From: Malus domestica
Lineage: Eukaryota > Streptophyta > Magnoliopsida > Rosales > Rosaceae
Length of the DNA stretch: 64,000 nucleotides
Direction: 5' to 3'
Assembly: GCF_042453785.1 (NCBI RefSeq)
Contig: NC_091675.1
Coordinates: 5,592,501-5,656,500 of the forward strand
In this document: one piece after another, positions 10,361-23,134 of the stretch
Position numbering within the stretch: the first letter of the stretch is position 1
Layout of the letters: every line of letters starts with the position of its first letter
Made by a program: the position numbers and the translations under genes
Notes under the pieces: model-generated
The model's input: the letters and a program-made list of their open reading frames with translations, nothing else
What the model was told of the DNA's origin: nothing
Database searches by the model: none

Positions 10361-12664
10361 TATACAAATAATTTAGTATTGCTGAATTTTGGGACTTCAA
10401 ACAACTGGTTGTGTTATGGGATATTGTTTCACTGATTTGTGCACATCTATTGGCACCAATTTTTAGACAAGTTTATTGTTTCAATATGTCCTTATTTTAT
10501 GCAAATTCTCAATACTAATGACTTTTATTAGGCAACACTGATTAAGTTTTGATTTAAAGATGTATTGGTTTATTTTGCTCAAACCAATGTTCTATTTGGT
10601 CATCAATTTTGATGTGATGATCATCGCCTTTTGAGACCAAAATTGGAAAGTGGCATCAGTTTACTAATTGATCATTTTGGTCTTTATCGAATAACTGAAT
10701 AACCATGTTTTCTCTTTCGAGAACTCTATTGTTCAATGTCAACAACGACATACTTTTGTGTCTAGTTGAATCTTTTGAGAATCATTGAATATCCAACAAA
10801 ACGGTTATTTAATATTGTTCTAAAGGATTATTTTGAAAAATCAAAATTCTAATTTATATGGTGAATACTTTTGTCCCAATGGGAATTTCAAGAAATCACT
10901 TACCAATTATAAATTAGTATTATAGCAAATCATAAAGTACTTCTAACATATTTTCATCTGGCCAAAACTGTTGAAGCTATATGTATTTTGTGTATTTTAT
11001 GTTTTCGCTAGCTATGCATGTATTTTCTTTGCATGATTAGTTTCTGCCCAAAGGTGTAACAATCATGCAATTTGTATTTGGTTTGATCCTCCACAACTTG
11101 ACTACTTTCATGATTAATCTTGCGGAATCGAGAATGAGTAGGTAAATTTGCCAATCTTTTGCCTTAATTTTCTCTGAGTTCTAAATTGGATTAAAATTAT
11201 TGTTGAAAAATTGATGTTATTGAGATATCTAAGTGTTTGTTTTAATCAACTTTGTTTTAGAATTAAAATATAAATTTTGAGTTTGGATCCTCTTATTAGG
11301 TTACATTTTAATTTATGACCTAATCTTTAACACATATGTGAGTCTTCTCTCATACACTAAAATAAAATAAAATTTGTAGTCATTGCTAAGTTTTTGTTTA
11401 TGAAACCTTTTTTTTTTTTAATTCTAACCTACTTAAAAAAAACTATGTATTTGATCTTTATTAATTCAAATAGCCTATATTTTGTTATATGAAAATCATT
11501 TTCTCTAGTGTTTAAACTTGCAATTTTGAGTGTTTGCCCAAGTGGGAGAAATAATGTATTATGGGCTTCACACTCATCAATTTTGCATGCTTTTAATGGT
11601 CATAGTTTTGGTAGATAAAATATACATTATCATACTTGTTTATATTTTATTTGTTATATATGCAACTAATCTTGCAAGAAACTCAATAATGGTTAATGAG
11701 TATATTCTGCTCAAAAGTGTTTTGCTTATTAATTCTTGTTTGTTGGTAACTTGTGATTTATATATTATTGATGGATAATTAATCTACTCAAAAGTGTTTT
11801 CTTATTTAGTCCAACTATAAATCAGTGAACGGTTAAACACGAAATTGACAAGATTGTATAACTTCATCTGCTCAAAAGTGTTGAAACTATATACGTTTGC
11901 CCTTGTATTTTATGTTTTAGCTGTGAAAACCTAATATAATCAAATTTTGTCCAAAGATGATTATGGAATTATATGTTTTTGTTGGAATCAGAAAACGTTA
12001 TGTTAAAGTTTTCTGTTTCTGTCAAATTTTAGATGAATAAAACTGACCATATGATTTTGTATATCTTTTTAGCCACTCACTTCCTCGCAATATCTGACAT
12101 AGAGATATAGTCAGAAAAATTAGTAGTTGATGTTGAATTTTCTATACTTTTAAAACTTGATTAATGTTTGATCAGTGTGAGCTTTTAAGAGATGTGTGCA
12201 TTTATGAGATTTTTTACTCTTTTAATCAGTGGGAGTTTAAGATTGCTTTTGTATTATTGATTGAAGTGTTAGTGGAAAATTGGTTTAGTAGTAAAATTTT
12301 ATTCATAAATCTTGATAAGAGAATAATTTTGTAAGAGTATATTGTACTTGCATCTTCTCTTATTTTTATGTTTTAATTGATAGAAAATATGAGCCATGCT
12401 TGCATAAGGCTTAGGTCAGGAGTTGATCTTTTGCTTATCAACCTGAATTTAACGAATGATGTCAAGCAACATTGTGCTCGTAATTTGATATTCGTGGTAA
12501 TAGAGTAAACATGTAGAAGCAATTACATGTTATTTTCTATAATCCAATATTTATACTACTAGTGACAAGTTGTTAAAGGTATAGTTGCAAATTTTGTGGG
12601 ACTCGGTGATCACCTACCACTTAGACAAATAAGGATCATGTTCTTGGACACTCAAGTGGGAGAA

Positions 12665-12925
12665 TGTAAGTTGTGAGTGTCAAAGAACATGTGCTCACTA
12701 TTTCTTGACATACAGGTAACTTGGTCAATCCGAGTTAATAGTTGAGAAAATTATGGAGCCTTATTTGGTTAGGTTTAGGAGTCCTTATTTAGTGCAATTA
12801 ATCATGAAAACCTTAATTAGTTGACAAAGAATTCGTTACCATCTAGGACTCTAATGAAGTCCTAATTGATTTGGAATATCCCTTTAATAAGTTAATAGGC
12901 CGGATTAAAGGGATGAGAGTGTGTG

Positions 12926-12966
<41 letters not shown>

Positions 12967-13205
12967 TAAGAGGTCCCTACTCACAATATTATCCTATTCT
13001 AGTGCAAAACCCTATTTATGTGCACAAGGACTCTCGGCTACTAGAGTGTAGAAGTTCCTCCTTGAAACCCTAGCGTCATGGATTCTTCTTCCTCCGCTTT
13101 GGAAGATAAGTTTATTTCCCCTTAATTGTTTGATTGGTTTATTATAGTTATATTTGTTATATCTGTGATCCTAGTAACTTATTGATTTTCATATTACATT
13201 TTACG
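12665..13205 (+). repeat. 3' LTR
   Basis: The 541-bp partner of 7418-7953, preceded by the polypurine tract. It has its own TA microsatellite at about 12926-12966 and the short MDSSSSALEDKFISP frame starting at 13078. Confidence 0.87.
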
Positions 13206-14239
13206 TTCCTTGAAAGTCTGGGATTGCGATGAAAACAAGGTAGACGCCATCTTTTGAATTGTTAATCGCTAGTAATACAAATTGGTGACATCACGTGATA
13301 AATATCTAATAGAGAGTGGTTCCATTGAGATAATATATGGGGTGCAAGAGAGTTTTTCTCTGCTAGCGGTCGACTGATTCTACCTCTCTGTTAAGAGAGT
13401 TTTTCTCCGCTAGCGGTCCACCAACTCTACCTCCTTGTAAGCCGTCTGTCGATATCGATAAAGTTGATGATTCCAACTACTTCGGGTTCCACAGGTGATA
13501 GTTAGGGTTTCTGGTTTCGAACATTATATGGGTAGTGTAATTTAAATTGAGGTGAGACATTCAATTGTGAACTCAAAATTGCGAAAAGTAGGACTTAAAG
13601 TTTAAACGTGGTAAGAAATTGGTGATGTCTGTGACTCTGTTGTACTTGTTTTTGAAAGACTTGGTGGAGGCTTGATGGAGGCTGCGTTTTTGGTAGGAAT
13701 TAGGAAGTTCATGCGTAAGCTGCCCATGTTTTGTATTGAGAGTGGAGTAGGAATGATTACCTACTTTTTGGAGTCACAAAATATGACAAACGATAAACAT
13801 GCAAGTTCTTTAATCCTGCTATTAATATTGTGTTTACATATTAATTGAATTCATTGTTAAGTTCAAACATAAACTCTATTGTGAAATGTAAAATATATTT
13901 TATATGTTTTTTTTAAGAGGCTAACTGATAGTTTCATTATGATAGTCCATCATTTTAGGATTCAAAAAAAACTTAAAAACCATTTCAATCTCTATCGTCC
14001 GATTCACAACTATCAGAAACCGAACACAAAACGTGCCGTACTTGATAGTGCTGGGCTGTGACATTATATCAGTCTCCTTCGACCCCTTCCGTAATTAAAA
14101 TAGACTAAAATATGGACACGTCAACCTAAAATCCGTAAAGGCATACGGATCGTTCTTATTTTTGGTCCACTGTCAAGTCTAATCCCTTGGCTTCTGAGAC
14201 TATCGTATACCTCTCACGTAAATTCCTCAGCTTTTACGT
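13206..14239. other. Intergenic DNA with a small tandem repeat
   Basis: No gene recognised. At 13346-13439 a 47-bp unit (AAGAGAGTTTTTCTC then GCTAGCGGTC) occurs twice. The surrounding phrases could be remnants of another retroelement leader, but I cannot name it. Confidence 0.5.
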
Positions 14240-14248
14240 CTCAAACTT

Positions 14249-14465
14249 GGATTTGGATGGTCTGCCCTTCCATTTCGGTGCATTTTCCGTATCCTTCTGT
14301 TTTGTGTGATCACGGTTACACCATGTCAATATTTTATATTATTTTTTTATAAAAATAATAAAAAAAAAAATAGTAATATAAAATGTTGACGTGGCTTAAC
14401 CGTGACCACACAAACAGGAGCGCACGAGAAAGACACCGTAATGAGAGGGTAGACGATCCAAGTCC
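14249..14465. mobile_element. MITE family B, copy 1 (9-bp TSD) in the COQ10 promoter
   Basis: A 217-bp foldback element flanked by an exact 9-bp duplication, CTCAAACTT, at 14240-14248 and 14466-14474. The ends GGATTTGGATGGTCTGCCC and (complement) GGACTTGGATCGTCTACCC are inverted. The inner arms, GTGTGATCACGGTTACACC against CCGTGACCACACAAACAGG, also pair. The 9-bp duplication points to Mutator-like transposition. It ends 125 bp before the COQ10-like ATG. A second copy lies at about 33565-33777. Confidence 0.87.
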
Positions 14466-14590
14466 CTCAAACTTTCCAAACATTTGTTACCAAAAAAAGA
14501 AAACTTTCCAAACATTTGGGGCTTTCAATCTCCCTGTCAATTCGATCGCGTTCCATCGCAATTAGGGTTTCCCGATCGCAGAACCTCACA

Positions 14591-16662
14591 ATGCCGCCGT
14601 TCTGGTCGAGTACGACCTCGAAGGCGGTGGGGTCCTTGCTCTCTCGCAGAATCGGTCCCAGGCATCTGGTCCGGTCCAGCCGGAAATTGGACCCGATTCG
14701 ATGCTTTAGTAGCATTGTGGGCATAGAAACCCCGTCATCATCGGTCCACAAATGGACCACCGATTCCCAGATGGATTTCAATTACAGGTCACGGAGGCAA
14801 TTTCTCGGCTGCGGCGACGGCGAAGAAGGCGGTGTGTTATCCAAAGTTTATGAGGAGAGGCGCGTAATGGGGTAATTTTTCTTCAATTTCATAATTTTCT
14901 GATTTTCTGATCATCCCCTATGTTAGCTGCTTTTATACGATTTTACTTGTATTTAGAATTTCTGTTTAGTTCAATGGCAATGGAGCTCTTGATATGTATT
15001 CTGGCATTATGCTATTTGACATTGTATAAATTAATGACCCAATTGATTACCAGCCATGCAAGACTTCGTCTTGAATGCCGAATTTCATTTTTGTATCGTT
15101 TTGATGTATCCCTCATTTGATTGCTATGTGAGATAGACATGGGCTGATGCATTTTTGGAATCTAGGTATTCTCCGGAGCAGTTATACAATGTGGTTGCTG
15201 CGGTAGACTTGTATCATGGTTTCGTTCCCTGGTGTCAGCGGTCTGACATAATTAAAGCCTATCCGGATGGATCATTTGATGCTGAGCTCGAGATTGGGTT
15301 TAAATTTCTTGTTGAAAGTTACACTTCCCATGTCGAATTAGAGAGACCAAAGCGTATAAAGGTAATCATTTTTCTTCAAGCTTGCCATGATTCTTTCTGT
15401 ATGTTTCTATTACCATCCATTTGTTAACTTTTCTGCTCGCTGATAGTTGATCAATAATATTGTAGTAGTTCCCTGGTGATATACTCTGATTTTCTTAACT
15501 CTGTTAACAAAATACCTGAGACTTATATGTGAGCTACCAGAGAATACCTGAACACTGTTTTGTTTTTAGCTGCCTTTGCGTCACAGACATTAGGTTTCAC
15601 TGAGGTTTCCGAGGGTTTTTTTGGATTATGTTGAAGGAGTTTCACTTGCGTTTTAGAACATTGGGAGATGATGTTAGTTTATACTATAATTCATCAAAAA
15701 GTTATTTTGTAACTTGTTACTCTATCCTCAAAAACAAAAACAAAATATTTGTGTTATGTTGCTATACACTTTGGAGCTTGGAGACATTGTGGGTTTTTGT
15801 AGTAGTGAGTGTGAGAGAAACTGACCAATGTACCTGCTGAAATCACACACTTGGAGTTTTGAAGTTGATGGTGTGCTTAGGATTGGCATGGCATGTACCA
15901 GATTTTGCATGCTTATTGGGATACAAAATTTTGATTGAATTCTTCCTAAAATTATGTTTGTGCGTTTGGCTTAAACATGACAAGCAAGAGCAACAATAGA
16001 TCACTGTTGATGGATGAAAAGAAAAACCTCAGCACTGTCAGTCTGTCACTTTTGTAAGTCGTTGGATGGCTAATTTAGTTTTTCACTAATATCTTGGTAT
16101 CGTTTGTTGATGTGATTTTTCAAACTACTATTTTAAGTGGTTCTTACTGAATATACCCTGAATTTGTTTCTTTGCTTTGTTAGTTTTGCTTTGGTTTTAT
16201 TTTTGAAAGTTCGGTTTTTAACAGTCTCTATTTCTGTTTTAATTCCAGTCAACTGTATCAAATAGTTCCCTTTTCGATCATCTCATAAACATCTGGGAAT
16301 TCAATCCGGGGCCAGTTCCAGGATCTTGCAGCCTTTATTTCTTGGTGGATTTTAAATTCCAGTCGCCACTTTACCGACAGGTAAGGTTCTTTATTCAGTA
16401 TTAGACTTTCTTCCGTGGCAGTTATTCAGTAACCACATAAACTATCCTGAATTCTTCATTGTCTAAAGTTTGAAGATGGGAATTTAAATCATGATGAACT
16501 CGATTAATATTTGTGATGTGGCAATGATTCTTGTCCCAGGTGGCATCGGTATTCTTCAAGGAGGTGGTCTCTAAGCTTGTTGGTTCATTTAATGAGCGAT
16601 GTCGTTTGATATATGGACCAGGAGTTCGAGTACTTGAAAACTCATATGGACAAAGGGCATGA
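14591..16662 (+). CDS. COQ10: COQ10-like coenzyme Q-binding protein (START fold), mitochondrial
   Basis: Four exons: 14591-14871, 15166-15361, 16249-16380 and 16540-16662, with correct splice sites and phases. They encode 243 aa. The first about 80 residues are Arg/Ser-rich with few acidic residues (MPPFWSSTTSKAVGSLLSRR), as in a mitochondrial presequence. The rest is the COQ10/polyketide-cyclase domain: ERRVMGYSPEQLYNVVAAVDLYHGFVPWCQRS at about 89-119, then the W-E-F-x-P-G-P block and a C-terminal helix with FNERC. Family knowledge: COQ10 binds ubiquinone at the inner membrane and is needed for efficient CoQ function in respiration. It matches the single-domain plant COQ10 proteins in length. 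The start is the first ATG of this frame that yields a presequence. Confidence 0.9.
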
Positions 16663-17149
16663 GGTTTGACATTTTTCCCCATTAAACAAAGCGTTTATGA
16701 GCTTCTGTGTAATGCAGTCCGCAATATGATTGAATTCAGTATGATAGTCCCCCATGCCCAGAGGCTCATTATTTTTTTATCATAGTCAGTGCTTAAGCCA
16801 CCGGGAGGCAGAGGGTTTCTTCTGTTATAACACAATTTATGCTTAATAGATTTTTTATGTCTTCCGTACATGTGCTCACTAGAATGAAGTTTAACACCAC
16901 AGCAGCATCTCTAGACCGGTTTTCAGTTCAGTAGGACTGCAATTGCAATCTTAAATCGGTTCCGATGTATCGACGTTATTGTTTCCTTGGCTAATGATAA
17001 AAACACGATCAAGTTTCTGTCATGTACCTCTCTGATGATGACTTCAACCTGTAGTTCGGTTTTGTTTGCAACCCTCTATATATGAATGAGCAGCTACTGC
17101 ATTCCTGATCCCTGTGATTTTGGTTAGGCATTGGTGTATTTTTGAAATG
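16663..17149. other. 3' flank of the COQ10-like gene
   Basis: 3' UTR and intergenic DNA without recognisable features. Confidence 0.4.
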
Positions 17150-17560
17150 CGTCCCTAATATTTGTTTGGGTAACTTACGTTTTGCACTCCTAGGTTTAGC
17201 TGGAATCGCAACCTCATACATCTTTAAAACATTTTAATCTCATATACAAACTTGAGATTGACGTGGCTGCCAACTTGTGGCATATGACTAAACAACTAAT
17301 ATTTTTGATAGTCAAATATATTTTATTAGTTGTTTGGCCAGCTGGCATAAATTGGCAGTCACGTCAACACAAATGTGGAATCCACGGTTATCACATCATC
17401 ACATGACGGCTAACTTAACATATTTTTTAACCTATGTATGAAATTACAACTAAAATATAAGTTTATGTATGAGATTGAAATATTTTAAAGATTTTGTATA
17501 AATATTGCAATTGTTCTCAAATCTGAGAGCGCAAAACGTAACCCTATTAGTTATCCTTTT
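17150..17560. mobile_element. Large foldback element, about 410 bp
   Basis: The left arm runs ACTTACGTTTTGCACTC, then TCATACATCTTTAAAAC, TTTTAATCTCATATACAAAC and TTGACGTGGCTGCCAACTT. It is mirrored in order by the right arm, which ends at GAGCGCAAAACGTAACCC. The arms are about 170-200 bp each with mismatches. There is no coding capacity, and the target-site duplication was not resolved. Confidence 0.72.
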
Positions 17561-19018
17561 GACGGGAAAGTCGCCAGAAACTTTCTTTGTATTGATCCAT
17601 GCTTGCTTGGCAAAATCTTGAGATTTTGTATTGAAATTGTGTGGCTAAAAACCCAACACGGATCCAAAAGTTATTGAACCAAAATACTGCTGAGGAAAGG
17701 ATGGAAGTCCAAACAGTAATGGAGCATGGCAGACCGAACAGATGAAGATAAACTGAGATAACAATCAAAAGGGGTTGTTGGCCGCAAAGGAGAAAACGAA
17801 AGGTAGAAAAGGGGATGGTCCGATGGTTGTTAAACGGGGAAATGGGTTCTATGTCATGAATGACGCTCATGATAGTGAACTGTAAGCTTGATAAGCATTT
17901 TTCACTCGCTTTTTTCTGCAAATTAAACTCTTGAGACCAGTAGTTGCACATCACCAACATTAAGAATGGAAACGGTTCGGTTCAGATAGGTCACCTCCTT
18001 AACCATGCATAACCATCAAATTTCAAACATAGGTTTGTGATTGAAAAGCAGGTCAATGATTACATGTTCTTAATAACCAGTCTGTTTGGTTTTTTTAAGT
18101 GTCAAAACTGAGAACCAAACTGAATCAAACCATAATCGATTCTGTTAGGTTTTTTAATATTATGGTTGTTTTACCAACAAAGTCAATTATGATTTGAACC
18201 GGTTTCGTTCTTGGTTGGGTTTTTTTCACCGGTTCAAGTGCCCCCAACCAACCTCATCAGCTGCAAAACTATTTATTGTACCATTACCGAATTACCCATC
18301 ACAGCAAGCTGGTTACATGTCAAAAAGTGGTATCAATCAGTAATGGTACGATTGCTGTACTGAACCAAATAATTTTTTTTTGACATATTTATTTATTTGT
18401 CCTTTAAATTTGTATGAAGTTGCCAATTTGGTAGAGTATTCATGTTCAAAACGAAAACCAATACTAAATGACATGCCGTTTCTGTCCATACCAAACTCAG
18501 TCCAAAATAGCCGCACTTTTGTACATGCCTACTGCAGTCTGCAGACTCTGCACTCGTTCAATCAAATTATCAAAACGAATATTGAAATATAAGCTTAACT
18601 GCAAGCAAAATAATTTTCTTGATTTTTGAAATGAATTAAAATAAATTAATTAATGAAAAAAAAACCCTAATGATACGATATACAAGGTAATTTTTTTTTT
18701 TTTAGCTAGACATAAAACCATCTCCAAAGAAGATGTTAGATTTTAAATGGATGCAATCAAATTTGAAAGTATGAAAAAGTTCCAACCGATGTATCAATCC
18801 TAAGTGATTTGACATATGAATTTTTTACTGCCAAATTTCACATGAAAAAAATGTTGTCAACTATTTTTTAATTATTTTATTATATACATTAGTTATAAAT
18901 CTTGAAAATTAATTTTAATTGATTTCTTTTTAAAAATAGATTAATGGGTTAAGGAAGAAAAAACTGACGTTAACACGTTGTTAGTTATCAAATTAACATT
19001 TGATATCTTTTAGAATCA
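17561..19018. other. Intergenic DNA, unclassified repeats
   Basis: Phrases such as CGGTTCGGTTCAGAT near 17970 and GTACTGAACCAAAT near 18360 look like degenerate repeat ends. The minus-strand open frame at 17547-17960 (137 codons) has no family resemblance, splice context or promoter, so I do not call it a gene. Confidence 0.4.
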
Positions 19019-19178
19019 TGCTAGAGAGATTAAATTATTTAAACAAAATTTGCGTACCAATAATGTGATTTCACATAATTAGATTATTAATTAAATATCA
19101 ACTAATATGTTTATTTTTCATTGTTGACATATTATTTAATTTATAAATTTTATTAAATAAAATTTAATCGGCTTAGCA
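19019..19178. mobile_element. MITE family C, copy 1
   Basis: Starts TGCTAGAGAGATTAAAT and ends AATTTAATCGGCTTAGCA as imperfect inverted repeats, with an interior of TAATTAAATATCAAC type. Three further members of the family are at 28811-28951, 30681-30812 and 30870-30986. Confidence 0.65.
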
Positions 19179-20850
19179 TTATTTTATTTTTTAACATCTC
19201 TCTTAGAAATATCCAAGAAATCTGAATATTCTGACCGACATTGAGCACACTTTAGATACAGTGACCACTGTCCTGACCCACAAAGGGCTAAGAAAATCAT
19301 GGAAGACATTTGGTGGTGTATGAGCCCACTTTGACTGAGTAAACGTTACACAAATTGTGTAAACTTTTGATCCATCAATTTCTTATGAGAATAATTAGTA
19401 AAGAGTTGTCACGCTCTAGCAGCCCATTTGAGGGCACTGTAGATTCTTATATACCTCAAAAATTAACCAATAATTCATGCACTTTTGGAGATTCGCCAGC
19501 TGGAATTGTGACACGGCAAGTTAAAACTTTGATTTCGATCCCACTAGGATCATCTTGTAATGCAACTATCTTTGTTCATCGGCCAAAAGTGATGATGATG
19601 TTCATCGTCCTAAAGTAGTGGTAATGTTTATCATTCTAAAGTGATGATCAACTTCTTCACCCTATTGATTACCATTGCATGGGTATGATTTACTCTATTT
19701 GTTATACAAATCTTTAAACTTAAAATAATCTAACGATAATTTTGGTGAGCATGACAAACAAAAATACACTCTCTTGTAATTTTGAAGGATGATGGCCAAC
19801 GAAATTCATGGTCTACACAAAGCTCACCGCGTATATTATCCAAACAACTAATAAGATGTTATTGCGTCATTATTTACTTTTCACTTAGGCCTTCAATGGC
19901 AAACTAGCATATCGATAACTATGTATTTAAACAACTAATGAGATGTTATTGCGTCATTATTTACTTTTCACTTAGGCCTTCAATGGCAAGCTAGCATATC
20001 GATAACTATGTATTTGGAGTATCAAGGGTATTAATTATAGATGACAAGTTTGTAGTCAATAGTTTGTCAATTGAGTTTGCAAAATATGTTACGTAATTAG
20101 GCAGCCTATCTTAATATTCTTTAAATAATTAGAAATGGGAACTGGAAACATTGATCATGTTGAAACCATGACTCGTAAAGAACATAGTTGGCTATATATA
20201 ATATCTTGCTTTAGTAGGCTTAACCACGTGTCTTGTCTGATCATACAATCAGACATTAATAAATTTATCATTTATTTTTTACGTACATAAATTTTCATTA
20301 TCAATAGTAATGACTTATAGATATTTGTCAACATTAAATAGTCGACATGTTACGTAATCAAGTACCCTGGTCCAAAGTCCTCTCAATGATTGGAGATTGG
20401 AACCACAAATATTTCATTAAAATGACCCCAAATTATTTGGATTACATGGAAGTAAGAACACAGCTGGCTTACCTATATGGGAATATGTCTTTTATCTTCT
20501 CGACCGCCGACTGATTGATGGTGCTCAATAGATGATTATCCACCGTGTGTTTACAGAATTAAAGAATCCAATGGCCTAACTTTCTTTTTTATCCTTTTTT
20601 TCTTTTTTCTTCAATTCCTTATCGATTTCAATAATTTTGAAATGAAGGAGATGCAGAAACTCCATTCTTGCCAGAAAGGTGTTATGGAGATGGGAAACAT
20701 TTGGGTTTGGATATAATCATTGTTTCCTTCCTTCAATTAGTCTAATCACGTAATTTAAAGTTTAAACATCATTAGTACCTCAGTACCTCTGAAACATGTT
20801 AGCAGCTGGCACATCATTACAACGAGATTAGACATGCTTACGGATAGAAG
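19179..20850. other. Intergenic DNA with an 87-bp tandem duplication
   Basis: Units 19842-19928 and 19929-20015 are nearly identical (AAACAACTAATAAGATGTTA ... CGATAACTATGTATTT), so the duplication is recent. The rest shows no gene. Confidence 0.85.
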
Positions 20851-21006
20851 AGAAATGCTAACGAAACTCTTTTAAAAGTGAAACTTCTTATAGACTCTCC
20901 GTTACCTTATGTTTTTAGATAATGTTGGTACATGATCGACGTTAAACTACGAGATGACAAGAATCTATAAAAAGTTCCACTTGAAGAGAGTCTCGTTAAC
21001 ATTTCT
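20851..21006. mobile_element. Small foldback MITE, 156 bp
   Basis: Left arm AGAAATGCTAACGAAACTCT ... CTTATAGACTC pairs with the right arm GAATCTATAAAAAGTTCCAC ... GTTAACATTTCT. Each arm is about 47 bp. No coding capacity. Confidence 0.72.
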
Positions 21007-23114
21007 CATGGATACAATACTTCCTCCTTCCCAGGGGGAAGAAAGTGCTCATACCTCGATAATATGTGAGATATTTACATCGATACAAACTTCGTAATTG
21101 GAACTATGCAGTATCCTTATCATCATAAAAAATTTCAACTCTACACAAATTTATTCAATTTGAATATTGTTTAGTTATTCATATATAGAAAAAAAAATTG
21201 ACAATTTCATTATTAGAAAACTACTTATTTTCATAATTATCGGTTTATTCTATATACATAAGTGACTAAATAATTTCCAAATCGAAAGACACTCGTAGGG
21301 ATTGAAGAATTTATTACTCTAAATGACACTAAAGATAGACAGCTAAAAGTTATAAATGGTTCATGCAGTTGTGTACAACTAGAATGCTTGACCAATCTTG
21401 AAGTTAGTCGGATAAGGCGACCGTCTAGAGAGCCCAATCTTGGGGGATCCCAAACTTCTTCTTTTTTTCTATCTATGTTGTAATATAACAAAAATTAAGT
21501 GGGAGGTCGTAGTACTACAACTTGGTGCTACTTAATAATACGGTCTAGTAGTATTTTTTTTCACTGATAAGTGAGAGGTACACGGTTCGATTTTCGCCAA
21601 ATGCGAATTTGAACCACATTATTACTAGCCTATTGTAAGGCTAGCTCACTTCTTCATCTCATTAGTGTAGATAATATCGTTTGTTAAAAAAAATAATAAT
21701 AAAAGTAAGCCAAGGTTAGCAAATGAGTTGCTAGTGTGGTGGAAATAGAAATAGAGCGTGCAATGTTTCGTAGTGTTTTGTAGAGTGTGTTGCTTTCCTT
21801 TTTCTCTTTTTTATTTTTTATTTTTGTTTTGGCCTTTCCAGCTTCCGATAACCATTAGATGTTTCTCGATAAACCCTAGTCGCTTTCTCTCTTCGTTTCA
21901 CAAAAAATTATCCTGGAGAAAAATTGTCCATGTTTCAAAATTTCCATCATTGCAAAAAAAAAAAAAAAAAAAGGTCGGTTTGATTCTTTATCGTTTGCCT
22001 CTGTGTTTGATATTAATTTTTTTAATGATATTTGATATAGAAATAGATTTTTTTCAGGTATTTAGCGAATTTTTTTTATACATATCAATATACAATGAGT
22101 CGAGGATTAGAGAATTCTAGGGCATCACTTCAAACGCTCGCCTAGGGCTCCTAAATTTTCAGGGCCGGGCCTGGTCGAACGCAATCCTAAATCCAATATT
22201 TGTTTAATTGGGGCCAATTATGTATAAGAATGAACTTCATATTGTAATAAGTTGCAATTTTTCTTGGTCTTATCTTAAGGAGAAACACCTCTACATAATG
22301 ATAATTGTCATTGAGTACAAAAACATACAATATTACAAATAAAAGTCTAAGATGAGCTAAAAAGTTATCTAAAGTTGTTTGGGACAATGCTTTTAGTTTT
22401 TAGAATTGAGATCACGTCTTTGAGCTTGTGGATACATATGTGCAAGAAATAACATACTTAGCCCCCGATAGAATCCTATTTAGAAAATACATCATCCATT
22501 AAGGATAAATAAGTCAATAAATAATATTTTTTTAACAACACCTGTAATAAGTAATAATCTCCCTAAACTTATTAAATTTGTTTGTTCCGAACCGTATGAC
22601 TTCATAGAAGCTTACTGTATATAAAAAACATTTTCTCTGACTAGTTTAGCTACACCAAATTAACTCATTTCAATATGTTTAAAACAACATACTAAATTTA
22701 TAACTTTGGGTCAAAAAATAATTTTGGTAAGTTCACATTTCTTGTAATAAAGTCATTGAATCCCGTTGAAACTTAACATCATGTTGTAATATTGTTAAAT
22801 ATGAAGGTTTTGGACCCAAAAGTCAATAACGTAGTTGGTAATTTCACGATGCCCACTAATAATATCTTATGTCTATATGGTAAGAAGACATCCAAGCCGT
22901 AAATCAAAGTTAGTATGATATCATTATAATTTTTAAGGTTGTAGAGAAATAACTAAACCTTAATTAATTTAAAGGTATCTATTGAACAAGATAATTCACT
23001 AAATTTAATCAACGGTCTAAATTACTTTTTTAATTTTATTAAAACAAAGGTACTAATATCACATTTTTCTGTAAAGAGTAGTGTAGAAGTTTAAATAATA
23101 ATACCGGCCCAAAT
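21007..23114. other. Intergenic AT-rich DNA
   Basis: No gene recognised. The plus-strand frame at 21758-22120 is low-complexity and crosses a 19-base A run near 21955. Phrases like GCTCGCCTAGGGCTCC near 22139 suggest transposon remnants. Confidence 0.4.
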
Positions 23115-23134
23115 TTAGATACGTTATATGGTTT

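Larger units (their letters stand above)
7418..13205 (+). mobile_element. Non-autonomous LTR retrotransposon without coding sequence (LARD-like)
   Basis: Two direct long terminal repeats, 7418-7953 and 12665-13205, begin TGTAAG. The left one ends CTTACA; the right one ends TTTTACG, with the terminal bases changed. A primer-binding site TGGTATCAGAGC, complementary to initiator tRNA-Met, lies at 7956-7967, and a polypurine tract AAGTGGGAGAA at 12654-12664, so the element reads on the plus strand. About nine differences occur in the first 140 bp of the LTRs, suggesting an old insertion. The 4.7-kb interior has no gag, protease, reverse transcriptase or integrase frame. It needs enzymes from an autonomous relative. 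No matching target-site duplication was found. Confidence 0.88.

Noticed and set aside
17547-17960. 137-codon minus-strand open frame
   Set aside because: No recognisable motif, no promoter or splice context, and it overlaps the end of a foldback repeat.
19355-19618. 87-codon plus-strand open frame
   Set aside because: No domain, start context or splice sites; probably chance.
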